Shown here one piece after another: positions 1 to 5,873 of a stretch of 8,102 nucleotides of DNA. The first letter of the stretch is position 1. The number at the start of each line of letters is the position of its first letter. Below the pieces are notes generated by a model, which was not told the DNA's origin, made no database searches, and saw nothing but the letters and a program-made list of their open reading frames with translations. Position numbers and translations under genes: made by a program. The stretch lies in the NCBI GenBank assembly GCA_964526945.1, contig CAZGNA010000126.1, positions 1 to 8,102 of the forward strand, given 5' to 3'. This stretch comes from Fervidifonticultor sp964526945 (GTDB lineage Bacteria > Sysuimicrobiota > Sysuimicrobiia > Sysuimicrobiales > Humicultoraceae).

Positions 1-35
1 GTGCTGCGGCGCCTGCGGGCGCGGACGCGCCGGCG

Positions 36-734
36 GTGGCCCGGGGCGCGCGCAGCCCGGCGCGGGATGGCGAGGGGGCCGCGCGGTGCGTCCTCTTCGA
101 CCTGGACGGCACGCTGCTCGACTCGTACCGGCTGATCAGCGAGGCGTTCCGGCGCGCCTGCCAGGAGGTGCTGGGGCGCGACCTCACCGAGGAGGAGATC
201 ACCGCCGACTGGGGCGCGCCGTTGCGGCGGCGGTTCGAACGCCTCCCCGGCGTGCGGCCCGAGCAGGTGCGGCCGCTCATGGACGCCTACCTGGCCGCCT
301 ACGAGGCGGCCCATGACCGCCTGGCCCGTCTCTTCCCCGGAGTTCCCGAGATGCTGGACGCACTGCGGGCCCGCGGCTGCCGTATGGCCATCGTCACCTC
401 GAAGCGCCGGCGCACCACCGACCTGGCGGTGCGCGCCTTCAGCCTCGACCGGTGGATCGACGTCGTGGTGACCGAGCAGGACACACCGCGCCCCAAGCCG
501 GCGCCCGACCCGGTCTGGCACGCGTTGCGCGCGCTGGGGGCGATTCCTGCCGACGCGCTGCTGGTCGGCGACGGTGTCTTCGACATCGAGGCGGCGCGGC
601 GCGCGGGCGTGCGGGCCGTGGCGGCCCTGTGGGGCAGCCGCGAGGCCGGGCGGCTGCAGGCGGCCGGCCCGGACTACGCGGCGGCCCGCCCCGCAGACGT
701 GGTAGCCCTGGTCGACGACCTCTGCCGCACCTGA
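36..734 (+). CDS. HAD-superfamily phosphatase (PpaX/phosphoglycolate phosphatase-like)
   Basis: Cytosolic phosphatase of the haloacid dehalogenase superfamily, acting through an aspartyl-phosphate on a small phosphorylated substrate. All four HAD motifs are visible (numbering from the GTG at 36): motif I D22-L-D24-G-T with the nucleophile D22, motif II T121-S after a hydrophobic strand, motif III K154 in RPKPAPDP, and motif IV G178-D179 with D183. The segment between motifs I and II is a helical cap of the C1 type. Overall spacing and the IVTSKRRRTTD and VVVTEQD stretches resemble pyrophosphatase PpaX and Gph proteins, and about 215-230 residues is the usual size. The start is uncertain: no ribosome binding site precedes the GTG, and the frame stays open, Ala/Pro-rich, to the left edge, so the gene may begin outside. 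It converges on the permease gene with 22 bases between stops, so it is not co-transcribed with the other genes. The exact substrate cannot be read from sequence. Confidence 0.88.
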   Translation: MARGARSPARDGEGAARCVLFDLDGTLLDSYRLISEAFRRACQEVLGRDLTEEEITADWGAPLRRRFERLPGVRPEQVRPLMDAYLAAYEAAHDRLARLFPGVPEMLDALRARGCRMAIVTSKRRRTTDLAVRAFSLDRWIDVVVTEQDTPRPKPAPDPVWHALRALGAIPADALLVGDGVFDIEAARRAGVRAVAALWGSREAGRLQAAGPDYAAARPADVVALVDDLCRT

Positions 735-756
735 CGCTGTCGGTGCGCGGGAGGCC

Positions 757-2481
757 TCACACCCCGACCTCGCCCCGCAGCACGCGCCGGGCCAGCAGGT
801 TGAAGGTCACCAGCAGGGTGGTGACCAGCACCGCCAGGGCCGCGCTCAGGGCGATCTTGCCCTCGTCGTGCAGCCCGAAGATCACCACGCCCAGCGTCTC
901 GTTGCCCACCGAGAACAGCAGGATCGACAGGGTGAGCTCGGCCACCGCCGGGATGAACGCCAGCAGCCATCCGGCGATCAGGCTGGGACGGATGATGGGC
1001 AGCACGATGTCGCGAAACGCCTGCAGCGGGCGCGCCCCGCTGCACCGCGCGGCCTCTTCCAGCGACTCGTGCACCTGGGCCAGGCCCGCTGCCGCGGTGC
1101 GCACGCCAAACGCCAGGAAGCGCGCCACGTACGCCACCAGCAGGATCCAGATCGTGTCGTAGAGCCGGATCCCCAGCACGGGCACGGGCCGCACCCAGGC
1201 CAGGATCATCGCCAGCGCGACCACCGTCCCCGGCACCGCGTAGGGCAGCATGACCAGCAGGTCCACCGCCCCGGCGCCGGGGAGGCGCACGCGGGTGCGC
1301 AGGTAGCCGATGGCCGCGCCGAGGACCACCACCAGCGTGGCGGCGCTGCTGGCCAGCAGGAGGCTGTTGAGCAGCGCGCGGTGCACCTTGGGGATGCCAA
1401 ACAGCGCCGTGGCGTAGTGCTGCAGGGTGAAGTGCTCCCAGTGGGGTGGCAGGCCGTAGGCGCGGATGAGCGAGGTCAGCAGCACCGCCAGGAAGGGCAG
1501 CCCGGCGCTGATGCACACGAACAGGCCCAGCAGCGCTGCCACCGGGCCGCGCCACCGGCCCAGCGCCACCAGGTGGCGCTGGGCGGTCTGGCCGCCCACC
1601 ACGGTGAACCGCCCGCGGCGCAACAGCGCGCGCTGCGCCGCCAGCAGCACGCCCGCGATCGCCACCAGCCACATCGACAGCGCGGCGGCCACCCGCAGGT
1701 TGTCGCGCAGGTCGAAGTTCAGGACCGTGGTGTAGATGCGGGTGGGCAGCACGAAGTAGCGGGCGGGAAAGCCCAGCACCGCGGGGATGCCGAAGTTGGC
1801 CAGGGACGACATGGCCAGCAGCAGCGCGCCGGCCAGCACGCCGGGCGCGGCCAGCGGCAGCGTGACGTCGCGCAGCACGCGCCAGGGGCCCGCGCCCGCC
1901 AGACGCGCTGCGGCTTCCAGCGACGGGTCCATGCGCTCGAGCACGCCCAACGCCGCCAGGTACGCGATGGGGTAGCCGTAGAGGATCAGGACCAGAACGA
2001 TCCCCGTCTGGCCGTAGATCACCACCAGCGGCTCGTCGGCGCCGGTCAGCGCGCGCCACGCCTGGTTGAGGTACCCGGCGGGGCCCGCCAGGTAGACCCA
2101 CGCGATGGCGCCGATGAACGGCGGGATCATGTAGGGCAGCAGGAGCAGGGTGCGCCAGAGGTGGCGGCCCGGCAGGTCGGTGCGGGCCACCAGCCAGGCC
2201 AGCACCGCGCCCAGGGCCGTGCCGCCCACGGTGGCCCACCCCGAGGTCACCAGGCTGTTGACCAGCACGCGCTGGGCCGCCGGGTCGCGGGCCAGGCGTA
2301 CGTAGTGCGCCAGCGAGAGGCGTCCCTCGGCGACGAACGACTGCAGGATGAGGACCACCGAGGGGTAGAGCACCAGCACCAGCAGGAGCCCCGTAAGCGC
2401 CACGGCGGCCGCGGCCGCCCCCACGCGCAGGGCGGCGCGCGGCCAGCCCGTCCTGCGCAGCGGGACGGCGGCCTCCTGCAT
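757..2481 (-). CDS. Fused two-domain ABC transporter permease, ferric/phosphonate/thiamine type
   Basis: Inner-membrane permease of 574 residues carrying two homologous transmembrane domains in one chain, as in FbpB/SfuB-like and ThiP-like proteins. About twelve hydrophobic segments are seen, roughly at 18-45, 74-98, 108-132, 152-180, 208-235, 262-285, 311-338, 368-393, 403-430, 440-462, 492-520 and 542-565. Each half has the cytoplasmic EAA loop that docks on the ATPase: residues 189-209 (EAAARLAGAG, ending DVTLP) and 475-495 (EEAARCSGAR, ending DIVLP). The ATG at 2481 lies 5 bases after the binding-protein stop. A GTG at 2490 that overlaps that stop (GTGA) is an alternative start. Neither has a convincing ribosome binding site, so translation is probably coupled to the upstream gene. 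Both halves keep their EAA loops, so one chain should suffice with an ATPase homodimer. No ATPase gene follows: the next gene is the convergent phosphatase. Family assignment is firm; the substrate is not. Confidence 0.94.
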   Translation of the reverse strand: MQEAAVPLRRTGWPRAALRVGAAAAAVALTGLLLVLVLYPSVVLILQSFVAEGRLSLAHYVRLARDPAAQRVLVNSLVTSGWATVGGTALGAVLAWLVARTDLPGRHLWRTLLLLPYMIPPFIGAIAWVYLAGPAGYLNQAWRALTGADEPLVVIYGQTGIVLVLILYGYPIAYLAALGVLERMDPSLEAAARLAGAGPWRVLRDVTLPLAAPGVLAGALLLAMSSLANFGIPAVLGFPARYFVLPTRIYTTVLNFDLRDNLRVAAALSMWLVAIAGVLLAAQRALLRRGRFTVVGGQTAQRHLVALGRWRGPVAALLGLFVCISAGLPFLAVLLTSLIRAYGLPPHWEHFTLQHYATALFGIPKVHRALLNSLLLASSAATLVVVLGAAIGYLRTRVRLPGAGAVDLLVMLPYAVPGTVVALAMILAWVRPVPVLGIRLYDTIWILLVAYVARFLAFGVRTAAAGLAQVHESLEEAARCSGARPLQAFRDIVLPIIRPSLIAGWLLAFIPAVAELTLSILLFSVGNETLGVVIFGLHDEGKIALSAALAVLVTTLLVTFNLLARRVLRGEVGV

Positions 2482-2486
2482 GGCCG

Positions 2487-3488
2487 TCACTGGATGCCGA
2501 ACAGCTCCGAGAAAGTGCGCTTGATCTCCTCGCGGTGCTTGTCGATGTAGCCCAGGTTGGTCTGGATGAGCTTCAGGTCGGCCGGATCGGGCGCCCCCTG
2601 CGGCAGCGGGATGCCCGGGATCACCGGCACGTAGGCCCGCTGCACGAACAGGCGCTGGGCCTCGGGCGTGTACAGGTAGTCGAGGAACGCCTTGGCGGCC
2701 GCCTCGTTGGACGTGCCCTTGATGATGGCGATCGGCGTGGGCACCAGCACGGCGCCCTCCTGCGGCCAGATGTGGTCCACCGGCGAGCCCTGGGCCTTGG
2801 CCGCGCGCACGAAGAAGTCGACGATCTGGGCGATGCTGATCTCGCCGGCGGCCAGCGCCCGCAGCACGTCGCCGTTGGCGCGGAGGATGCGGGCGTCGTT
2901 CTCCTTCAGCTTGCGGTAGTAGTCCCACCCGAACTCGCGCATGCTGGCGAAGGTGCCGACGTGGGCGAAGGCGGCGCCCGAGACGAACGGGTTGGGCATG
3001 CCCGCGCGGCCCCGGTAGCGCGGCAGCGTCAGGTCCCACCACGACGTCGGGCGGAACCGGACGTGGTTGGTGTTGAACGCCACCACGTTGAAGATCAGGC
3101 GCACCTCGTGGTAGCGGTTGCCGTCGTAGTGCAGCTTGGGGTCGACCCGCCGGCCGGTGGGCGGGGCGTAGGCCAGCAGCAGGTCGCGCCGGGCCAGCTC
3201 CTGGAAGAAGGCGATGTCGGCGAACCAGATGACGTCGGCCTGGATGCGGCCGCCCTGGAGCTCGGCCTGCAGCTTGGCGACCACCGGCCCGGAGCCGGCC
3301 CGGAAGATCTTCACGTCGACGCCCGGGTGGCGTCGCTTGAAGTCACCCACCAGCAGGTTGATGTCGTCCTCGGACTCCGACGTGTAGAGCGTGAACGTCC
3401 CGCTGACCGCAGGCCCGGCGCCCGCCGCCCCCGGGCCGCCCGCCGCCAGCAGGCCGATCAGGATCGCAACCAGCACGCCACGCATCAT
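2487..3488 (-). CDS. Extracellular solute-binding protein, AfuA/FbpA-like family (non-ferric variant)
   Basis: Exported substrate-binding protein of 333 residues that should deliver ligand to the adjacent permease. It begins MMRGVLVAILIGLLAAG, a signal peptide with a short basic start and hydrophobic core. Cleavage is likely around AGA near residues 22-24, and there is no lipobox Cys. The mature part has the type II binding fold pattern of COG1840-like proteins: an opening strand TFTLYTSESE (31-40), QADVIWFAD (83-91), an acyl-rich hinge region around FNVVAFNT (133-140), PNPFVSGAAF (166-175), and a C-terminal AAAKAFLDYLYTPEAQ segment. The start at 3488 is set by AGGAGG seven bases upstream; an ATG directly after it (3485) is possible. 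By remembered comparison, iron-binding FbpA has a Tyr-Tyr pair after a conserved GE(V/I)..A..I strand; here the equivalent place is F225-F226, so ferric iron is unlikely. Phosphonate, sugar phosphate, polyamine or thiamine ligands remain possible. It is followed at 5 bases by the permease. Confidence 0.92.
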   Translation of the reverse strand: MMRGVLVAILIGLLAAGGPGAAGAGPAVSGTFTLYTSESEDDINLLVGDFKRRHPGVDVKIFRAGSGPVVAKLQAELQGGRIQADVIWFADIAFFQELARRDLLLAYAPPTGRRVDPKLHYDGNRYHEVRLIFNVVAFNTNHVRFRPTSWWDLTLPRYRGRAGMPNPFVSGAAFAHVGTFASMREFGWDYYRKLKENDARILRANGDVLRALAAGEISIAQIVDFFVRAAKAQGSPVDHIWPQEGAVLVPTPIAIIKGTSNEAAAKAFLDYLYTPEAQRLFVQRAYVPVIPGIPLPQGAPDPADLKLIQTNLGYIDKHREEIKRTFSELFGIQ

Positions 3489-3494
3489 ACGCTG

Positions 3495-3502
3495 CCCTCC
3501 TC
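3495..3502 (-). promoter_or_regulatory. Ribosome binding site of the solute-binding protein gene
   Basis: GAGGAGGG on the - strand, six bases before the ATG at 3488. It is the strongest such site in the window and favours a start just before the signal peptide over the upstream in-frame starts that would add a long basic tail. Confidence 0.85.
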
Positions 3503-3507
3503 TGCCA

Positions 3508-3587
3508 CGTGATCTCGACGGGCGTTGCGCCGTCGCGCGCGCCGACGGCACCGGCGCCCGCCTCCACGGACGCGCCGTGATCTCGAC
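3508..3587. repeat. 12-base direct repeat pair upstream of the transporter genes
   Basis: The sequence cgtgatctcgac occurs exactly at 3508-3519 and 3576-3587, 68 bases apart start to start, in the 162-base gap between the TIM-barrel gene and the binding-protein gene. On the - strand each copy (gtcgagatcacg) is followed within about ten bases by GGAGG: the real ribosome binding site near 3496-3500 after one copy, and a second GGAGG at 3561-3565 after the other. The repeat is richer in A and T than its surroundings. It could be a pair of operators or a partly duplicated leader. I see no convincing promoter hexamers. Confidence 0.6.
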
Positions 3588-3600
3588 ACCCGTCACCCGT
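3587..3600. repeat. Tandem 7-mer cacccgt x2
   Basis: Two perfect adjacent copies (3587-3593, 3594-3600), sharing one base with the second 12-base repeat. They lie about 100 bases upstream of the binding-protein start. They could belong to a regulator site or be chance in GC-rich sequence. Confidence 0.4.
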
Positions 3601-3631
3601 CGCGCCCCCACGCCACCCGCGCCGGCCGACG

Positions 3632-3643
3632 GCCCGCGCGGGC
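3632..3643. other. Perfect 12-base palindrome after the TIM-barrel gene
   Basis: gcccgcgcgggc is its own reverse complement and begins 8 bases past the TIM-barrel stop, next to ggccgacggcc (3624-3634), a short hairpin. No T-run follows on the - strand, so a standard intrinsic terminator is not supported. It may be an mRNA-end or attenuating hairpin, or base-composition noise. Confidence 0.3.
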
Positions 3644-3650
3644 GCGTCAG

Positions 3651-4847
3651 TCAGGTCGGCACCGCGGCCTCGCGCCAGAGCTCCTCGAAGCGCGCCTTGT
3701 TCCAGCGGGCCAGGTCGCGCCCGGCGCCCAGCGAGAAACCCTCCAGGGTGATGGCCGCCCGGTAGTCGCGCAGCCCCGCCAGGATGCGCGCGAGGTCGCG
3801 GCCGCCCTGGCCCAGGGGCAGGTGCAGGCGCGCCTCGTCGGCGTCGCTGAGGTGGACGTGGACCACCCGCTCGAGCTGCGCGATGAACGCCACCTCGTCC
3901 TCGCCCCATGGGATGTGCGCGACGTCGACCACGGTGCCGACGTTGGCGCGGTCGACCTCGCGCACCAGCCGGTTGGCGTCGGCGGGCGTCACGACGAACT
4001 CGCCCTGGCGCGGCTCCATGTGCTCGACGCCCACCACCAGGCCCCTGGCCGCCGCGTCGTCGGCCAGCGCGCGCACCGCCGCCACCAGCCCGGGCCAGTA
4101 GGCCTCGGCGTCGTCGTGCGGCGCCGTGGTGCGCCCGGGGTGCATCACCACGAGCCGGGCGCCCAGGGCCACCGCCATGGCGAGCGACGTCTGCAGCGCC
4201 TCCAGCGACGCCCGGCGGATGCCCTCCAGCGTCGAGGTGACGTTCAGGTCCCAGCTGAGCGCGTGCAGGACCACCACCAGGCCCCGCCGGCGCGCGGCCT
4301 CCCCGAGCGCCGCGGGGTCGGCGCCATCGCGCACCAGGTGGTAGGCCCACAGCTCGACCCCGTCGTAGCCGAACTCCACGGCGGCGTCCAGCACGTCGGC
4401 GGGGTCGTGGGCCCACAGCAGCGGCGCGCTCAGCAGCACCTGGCAGTGGCGCTGCACCGGCGACAACTCGCCCGGCGCGGCGGCCAGCACCGGCCGGTGG
4501 CGGCGCCGCGGCCGGGGCCGCGGCCGCACGATGTCCATGGTCGCCCGCAGTTCCGCCGCCACGCGGAACGGCTTGGTGAAGACGCGCCCGGGCAGCGTGG
4601 TGATGAACTCCCGCGGGCTGCGCCGGAACTCGGTGGTGATCTCGAAGGGCTTGGCCAGGAGGCGGCGCGCCACGCTGTTGACGTACTGCTCCATGAAGTG
4701 CAGGGTGTCGACGGCCACGGCGCGGCCGCAGACCGCGCACAGCACGCGCGACAGCCCGCCGGCCCCGGGCGCCACCAGGTGGGCGGTGGCCCGCCGGCAG
4801 CGCCCGCAGTAGAGTTCGACCTCGTAGCGTTCCTCGACGGTCGGCAC
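3651..4847 (-). CDS. Zinc-ribbon / xylose-isomerase-like TIM-barrel fusion protein
   Basis: Protein of 398 residues with two parts. Residues 1-45 form a zinc-ribbon-like module with C14-x-x-C17 and C37-x-x-C40. Residues about 50-132 are a linker with an imperfect repeat (KPFEITTEFR at 67-76, KPFRVAAELR at 92-101) and an Arg/Pro-rich stretch (108-119). Residues about 133-398 match the sugar phosphate isomerase/epimerase family (xylose isomerase-like, AP endonuclease 2 fold). Likely metal ligands are E275 in VGVEHM, D308 and H311 in VVDVAHIPW, H330/H332 and D335 in VVHVHLSD, and E369 in ITLEGF; MHPGR (235-239) is also typical. The barrel predicts a metal-dependent isomerase or epimerase acting on a sugar, keto-sugar or polyol derivative. 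The GTG start has GGAGG five bases upstream. It lies 36 bases after E1-beta, in the same direction, so it is probably part of that operon. The barrel alone would be usual for the family; the N-terminal extension is not. Confidence 0.88.
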   Translation of the reverse strand: MPTVEERYEVELYCGRCRRATAHLVAPGAGGLSRVLCAVCGRAVAVDTLHFMEQYVNSVARRLLAKPFEITTEFRRSPREFITTLPGRVFTKPFRVAAELRATMDIVRPRPRPRRRHRPVLAAAPGELSPVQRHCQVLLSAPLLWAHDPADVLDAAVEFGYDGVELWAYHLVRDGADPAALGEAARRRGLVVVLHALSWDLNVTSTLEGIRRASLEALQTSLAMAVALGARLVVMHPGRTTAPHDDAEAYWPGLVAAVRALADDAAARGLVVGVEHMEPRQGEFVVTPADANRLVREVDRANVGTVVDVAHIPWGEDEVAFIAQLERVVHVHLSDADEARLHLPLGQGGRDLARILAGLRDYRAAITLEGFSLGAGRDLARWNKARFEELWREAAVPT

Positions 4848-4852
4848 GGTGT

Positions 4853-4857
4853 CCTCC
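4853..4857 (-). promoter_or_regulatory. Ribosome binding site of the zinc-ribbon/TIM-barrel gene
   Basis: GGAGG on the - strand five bases before the GTG at 4847. It lies in the 36-base gap after the E1-beta stop and supports a start that includes the zinc ribbon, so the N-terminal module is translated as part of the protein. Confidence 0.8.
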
Positions 4858-4883
4858 GCGTGGACCCAGACCTGCTTCCGCCC

Positions 4884-5873
4884 CTAGCCGCCCAGCACCT
4901 GCCGGACGGCGGCGACGATGTCCTCCTCGTGCGGCACCGCGGCGCGCTCGAGGGTGCGGTCGTACGGCAGCGGGCACTCCTGCCCGCCCAGGCGCACGAT
5001 GGGCGCGTCGAGGTAGTAGAACGTCTCCGTCTCGGCCAGCCGCGCGGCGATCTCGGCGCCGATGCCCAGGGTCTTGGTGGCCTCGTAGACGATCACCACG
5101 CGCCCGGTCTTGCGCGCCGAGGCCTCCAGCGTGGGCACGTCGAGTGGCCGCAGGGTGCGGGGGTCGACCACCTCGACGCTGATGCCCTCCTGCGCCAGCC
5201 GGTCGGCGGCGGCCAGGGCGCGTCCGACCATCACCGACGTGGCGATCACGGTGACGTCGCTGCCCGGGCGCACCACCGCGGCCTGGCCCAGCGGCACCGG
5301 GGTCAGCGGCTCGGGCACGGGGCCGCGCTCCTTGTAGAGCAGCTTGTGCTCGACGAACACCACCGGGTTGTCGTCGCGGATGCTCGCCAGCAGCAGCCCG
5401 GCCGCGTCGGCCGGCGTGGCCGGCGCCACCACCTTCAGCCCGGGGACGTGGACGAACCACGCCTCCAGGCTCTCGGAGTGCTGGGCGGCGGCGCCGGTGC
5501 CCGAGCCCGCGGGCGTGCGGACCACCATGGGCACGCGCGCCTTGCCGCCGAACATGTAGCGGATCTTCGCGGCCTGCAGCACCAGCTGCTCCATGGCCAG
5601 CGTGATGAAGTCCATGAACTGGATCTCCAGCACGGGCCGCAGGCCCGTGAGGGCCGCGCCGATGGCGCACCCGGTGATGGCGGCCTCCGAGATGGGCGTG
5701 TCGCGCACCCGCTCGGGGCCAAACTCGGCCAGCAGGCCGTCGGTGACCGCGAACGCGCCGCCGTAGACGCCGATGTCCTCGCCCAGCAGCACGACCCGCG
5801 GGTCACGGCGCATCTCCGCGCGCAGGGCCTCGCGCAGCGCCTCGCGGTAGGTGAGCTCGCGCGTAGCCGTCAT
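4884..5873 (-). CDS. Thiamine-diphosphate 2-oxo acid/acetoin dehydrogenase E1, beta subunit
   Basis: Beta subunit (329 residues, usual length) of a heterotetrameric alpha2beta2 E1, which decarboxylates a 2-oxo acid or cleaves acetoin and passes the acyl group to a lipoyl-E2. Visible features are LLGEDIGVYGGAF (29-41), DTPISEAAITG (58-68) with E63 as the Glu that activates the thiamine ring, the FMDF (86-89) and QLVLQAAK (96-103) interface region, the Gly/Ala-rich loop ending AQHSES (130-135), and a C-terminal transketolase-like domain from about residue 200 with VDPRTLRPLD. The ATG at 5873 overlaps the alpha stop as ATGA. GGAGG lies 13 bases upstream, rather far, so coupling to alpha translation probably matters. 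It pairs with the alpha gene just upstream. The sequence resembles AcoB and PdhB about equally, so acetoin, pyruvate and branched-chain substrates cannot be told apart by eye. Confidence 0.95.
   Translation of the reverse strand: MTATRELTYREALREALRAEMRRDPRVVLLGEDIGVYGGAFAVTDGLLAEFGPERVRDTPISEAAITGCAIGAALTGLRPVLEIQFMDFITLAMEQLVLQAAKIRYMFGGKARVPMVVRTPAGSGTGAAAQHSESLEAWFVHVPGLKVVAPATPADAAGLLLASIRDDNPVVFVEHKLLYKERGPVPEPLTPVPLGQAAVVRPGSDVTVIATSVMVGRALAAADRLAQEGISVEVVDPRTLRPLDVPTLEASARKTGRVVIVYEATKTLGIGAEIAARLAETETFYYLDAPIVRLGGQECPLPYDRTLERAAVPHEEDIVAAVRQVLGG

Noticed and set aside
735..756. Bidirectional terminator between the convergent phosphatase and permease
   Set aside because: Only an 8-base palindrome (gaggcctc, 751-758) is present, overlapping the permease stop, with no T-run and no extended stem.
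868..2550. Long + strand open frame opposite the permease and the end of the binding-protein gene
   Set aside because: Its product is Gln/His/Arg/Gly-rich with no domain. The - strand carries clear transmembrane and EAA motifs; the open frame is a result of GC-biased codons.
2482..3042. Upstream extension of the permease frame into the binding-protein gene
   Set aside because: The added residues are Arg/Pro-rich noise, and the binding protein is well supported there. The permease begins at 2481, or at most 2490.
3489..3611. Longer start for the binding protein, adding up to 41 basic residues
   Set aside because: It would put a long basic tail before the signal peptide. The best ribosome binding site serves the ATG at 3488. 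There is no twin-arginine motif to justify the extension.
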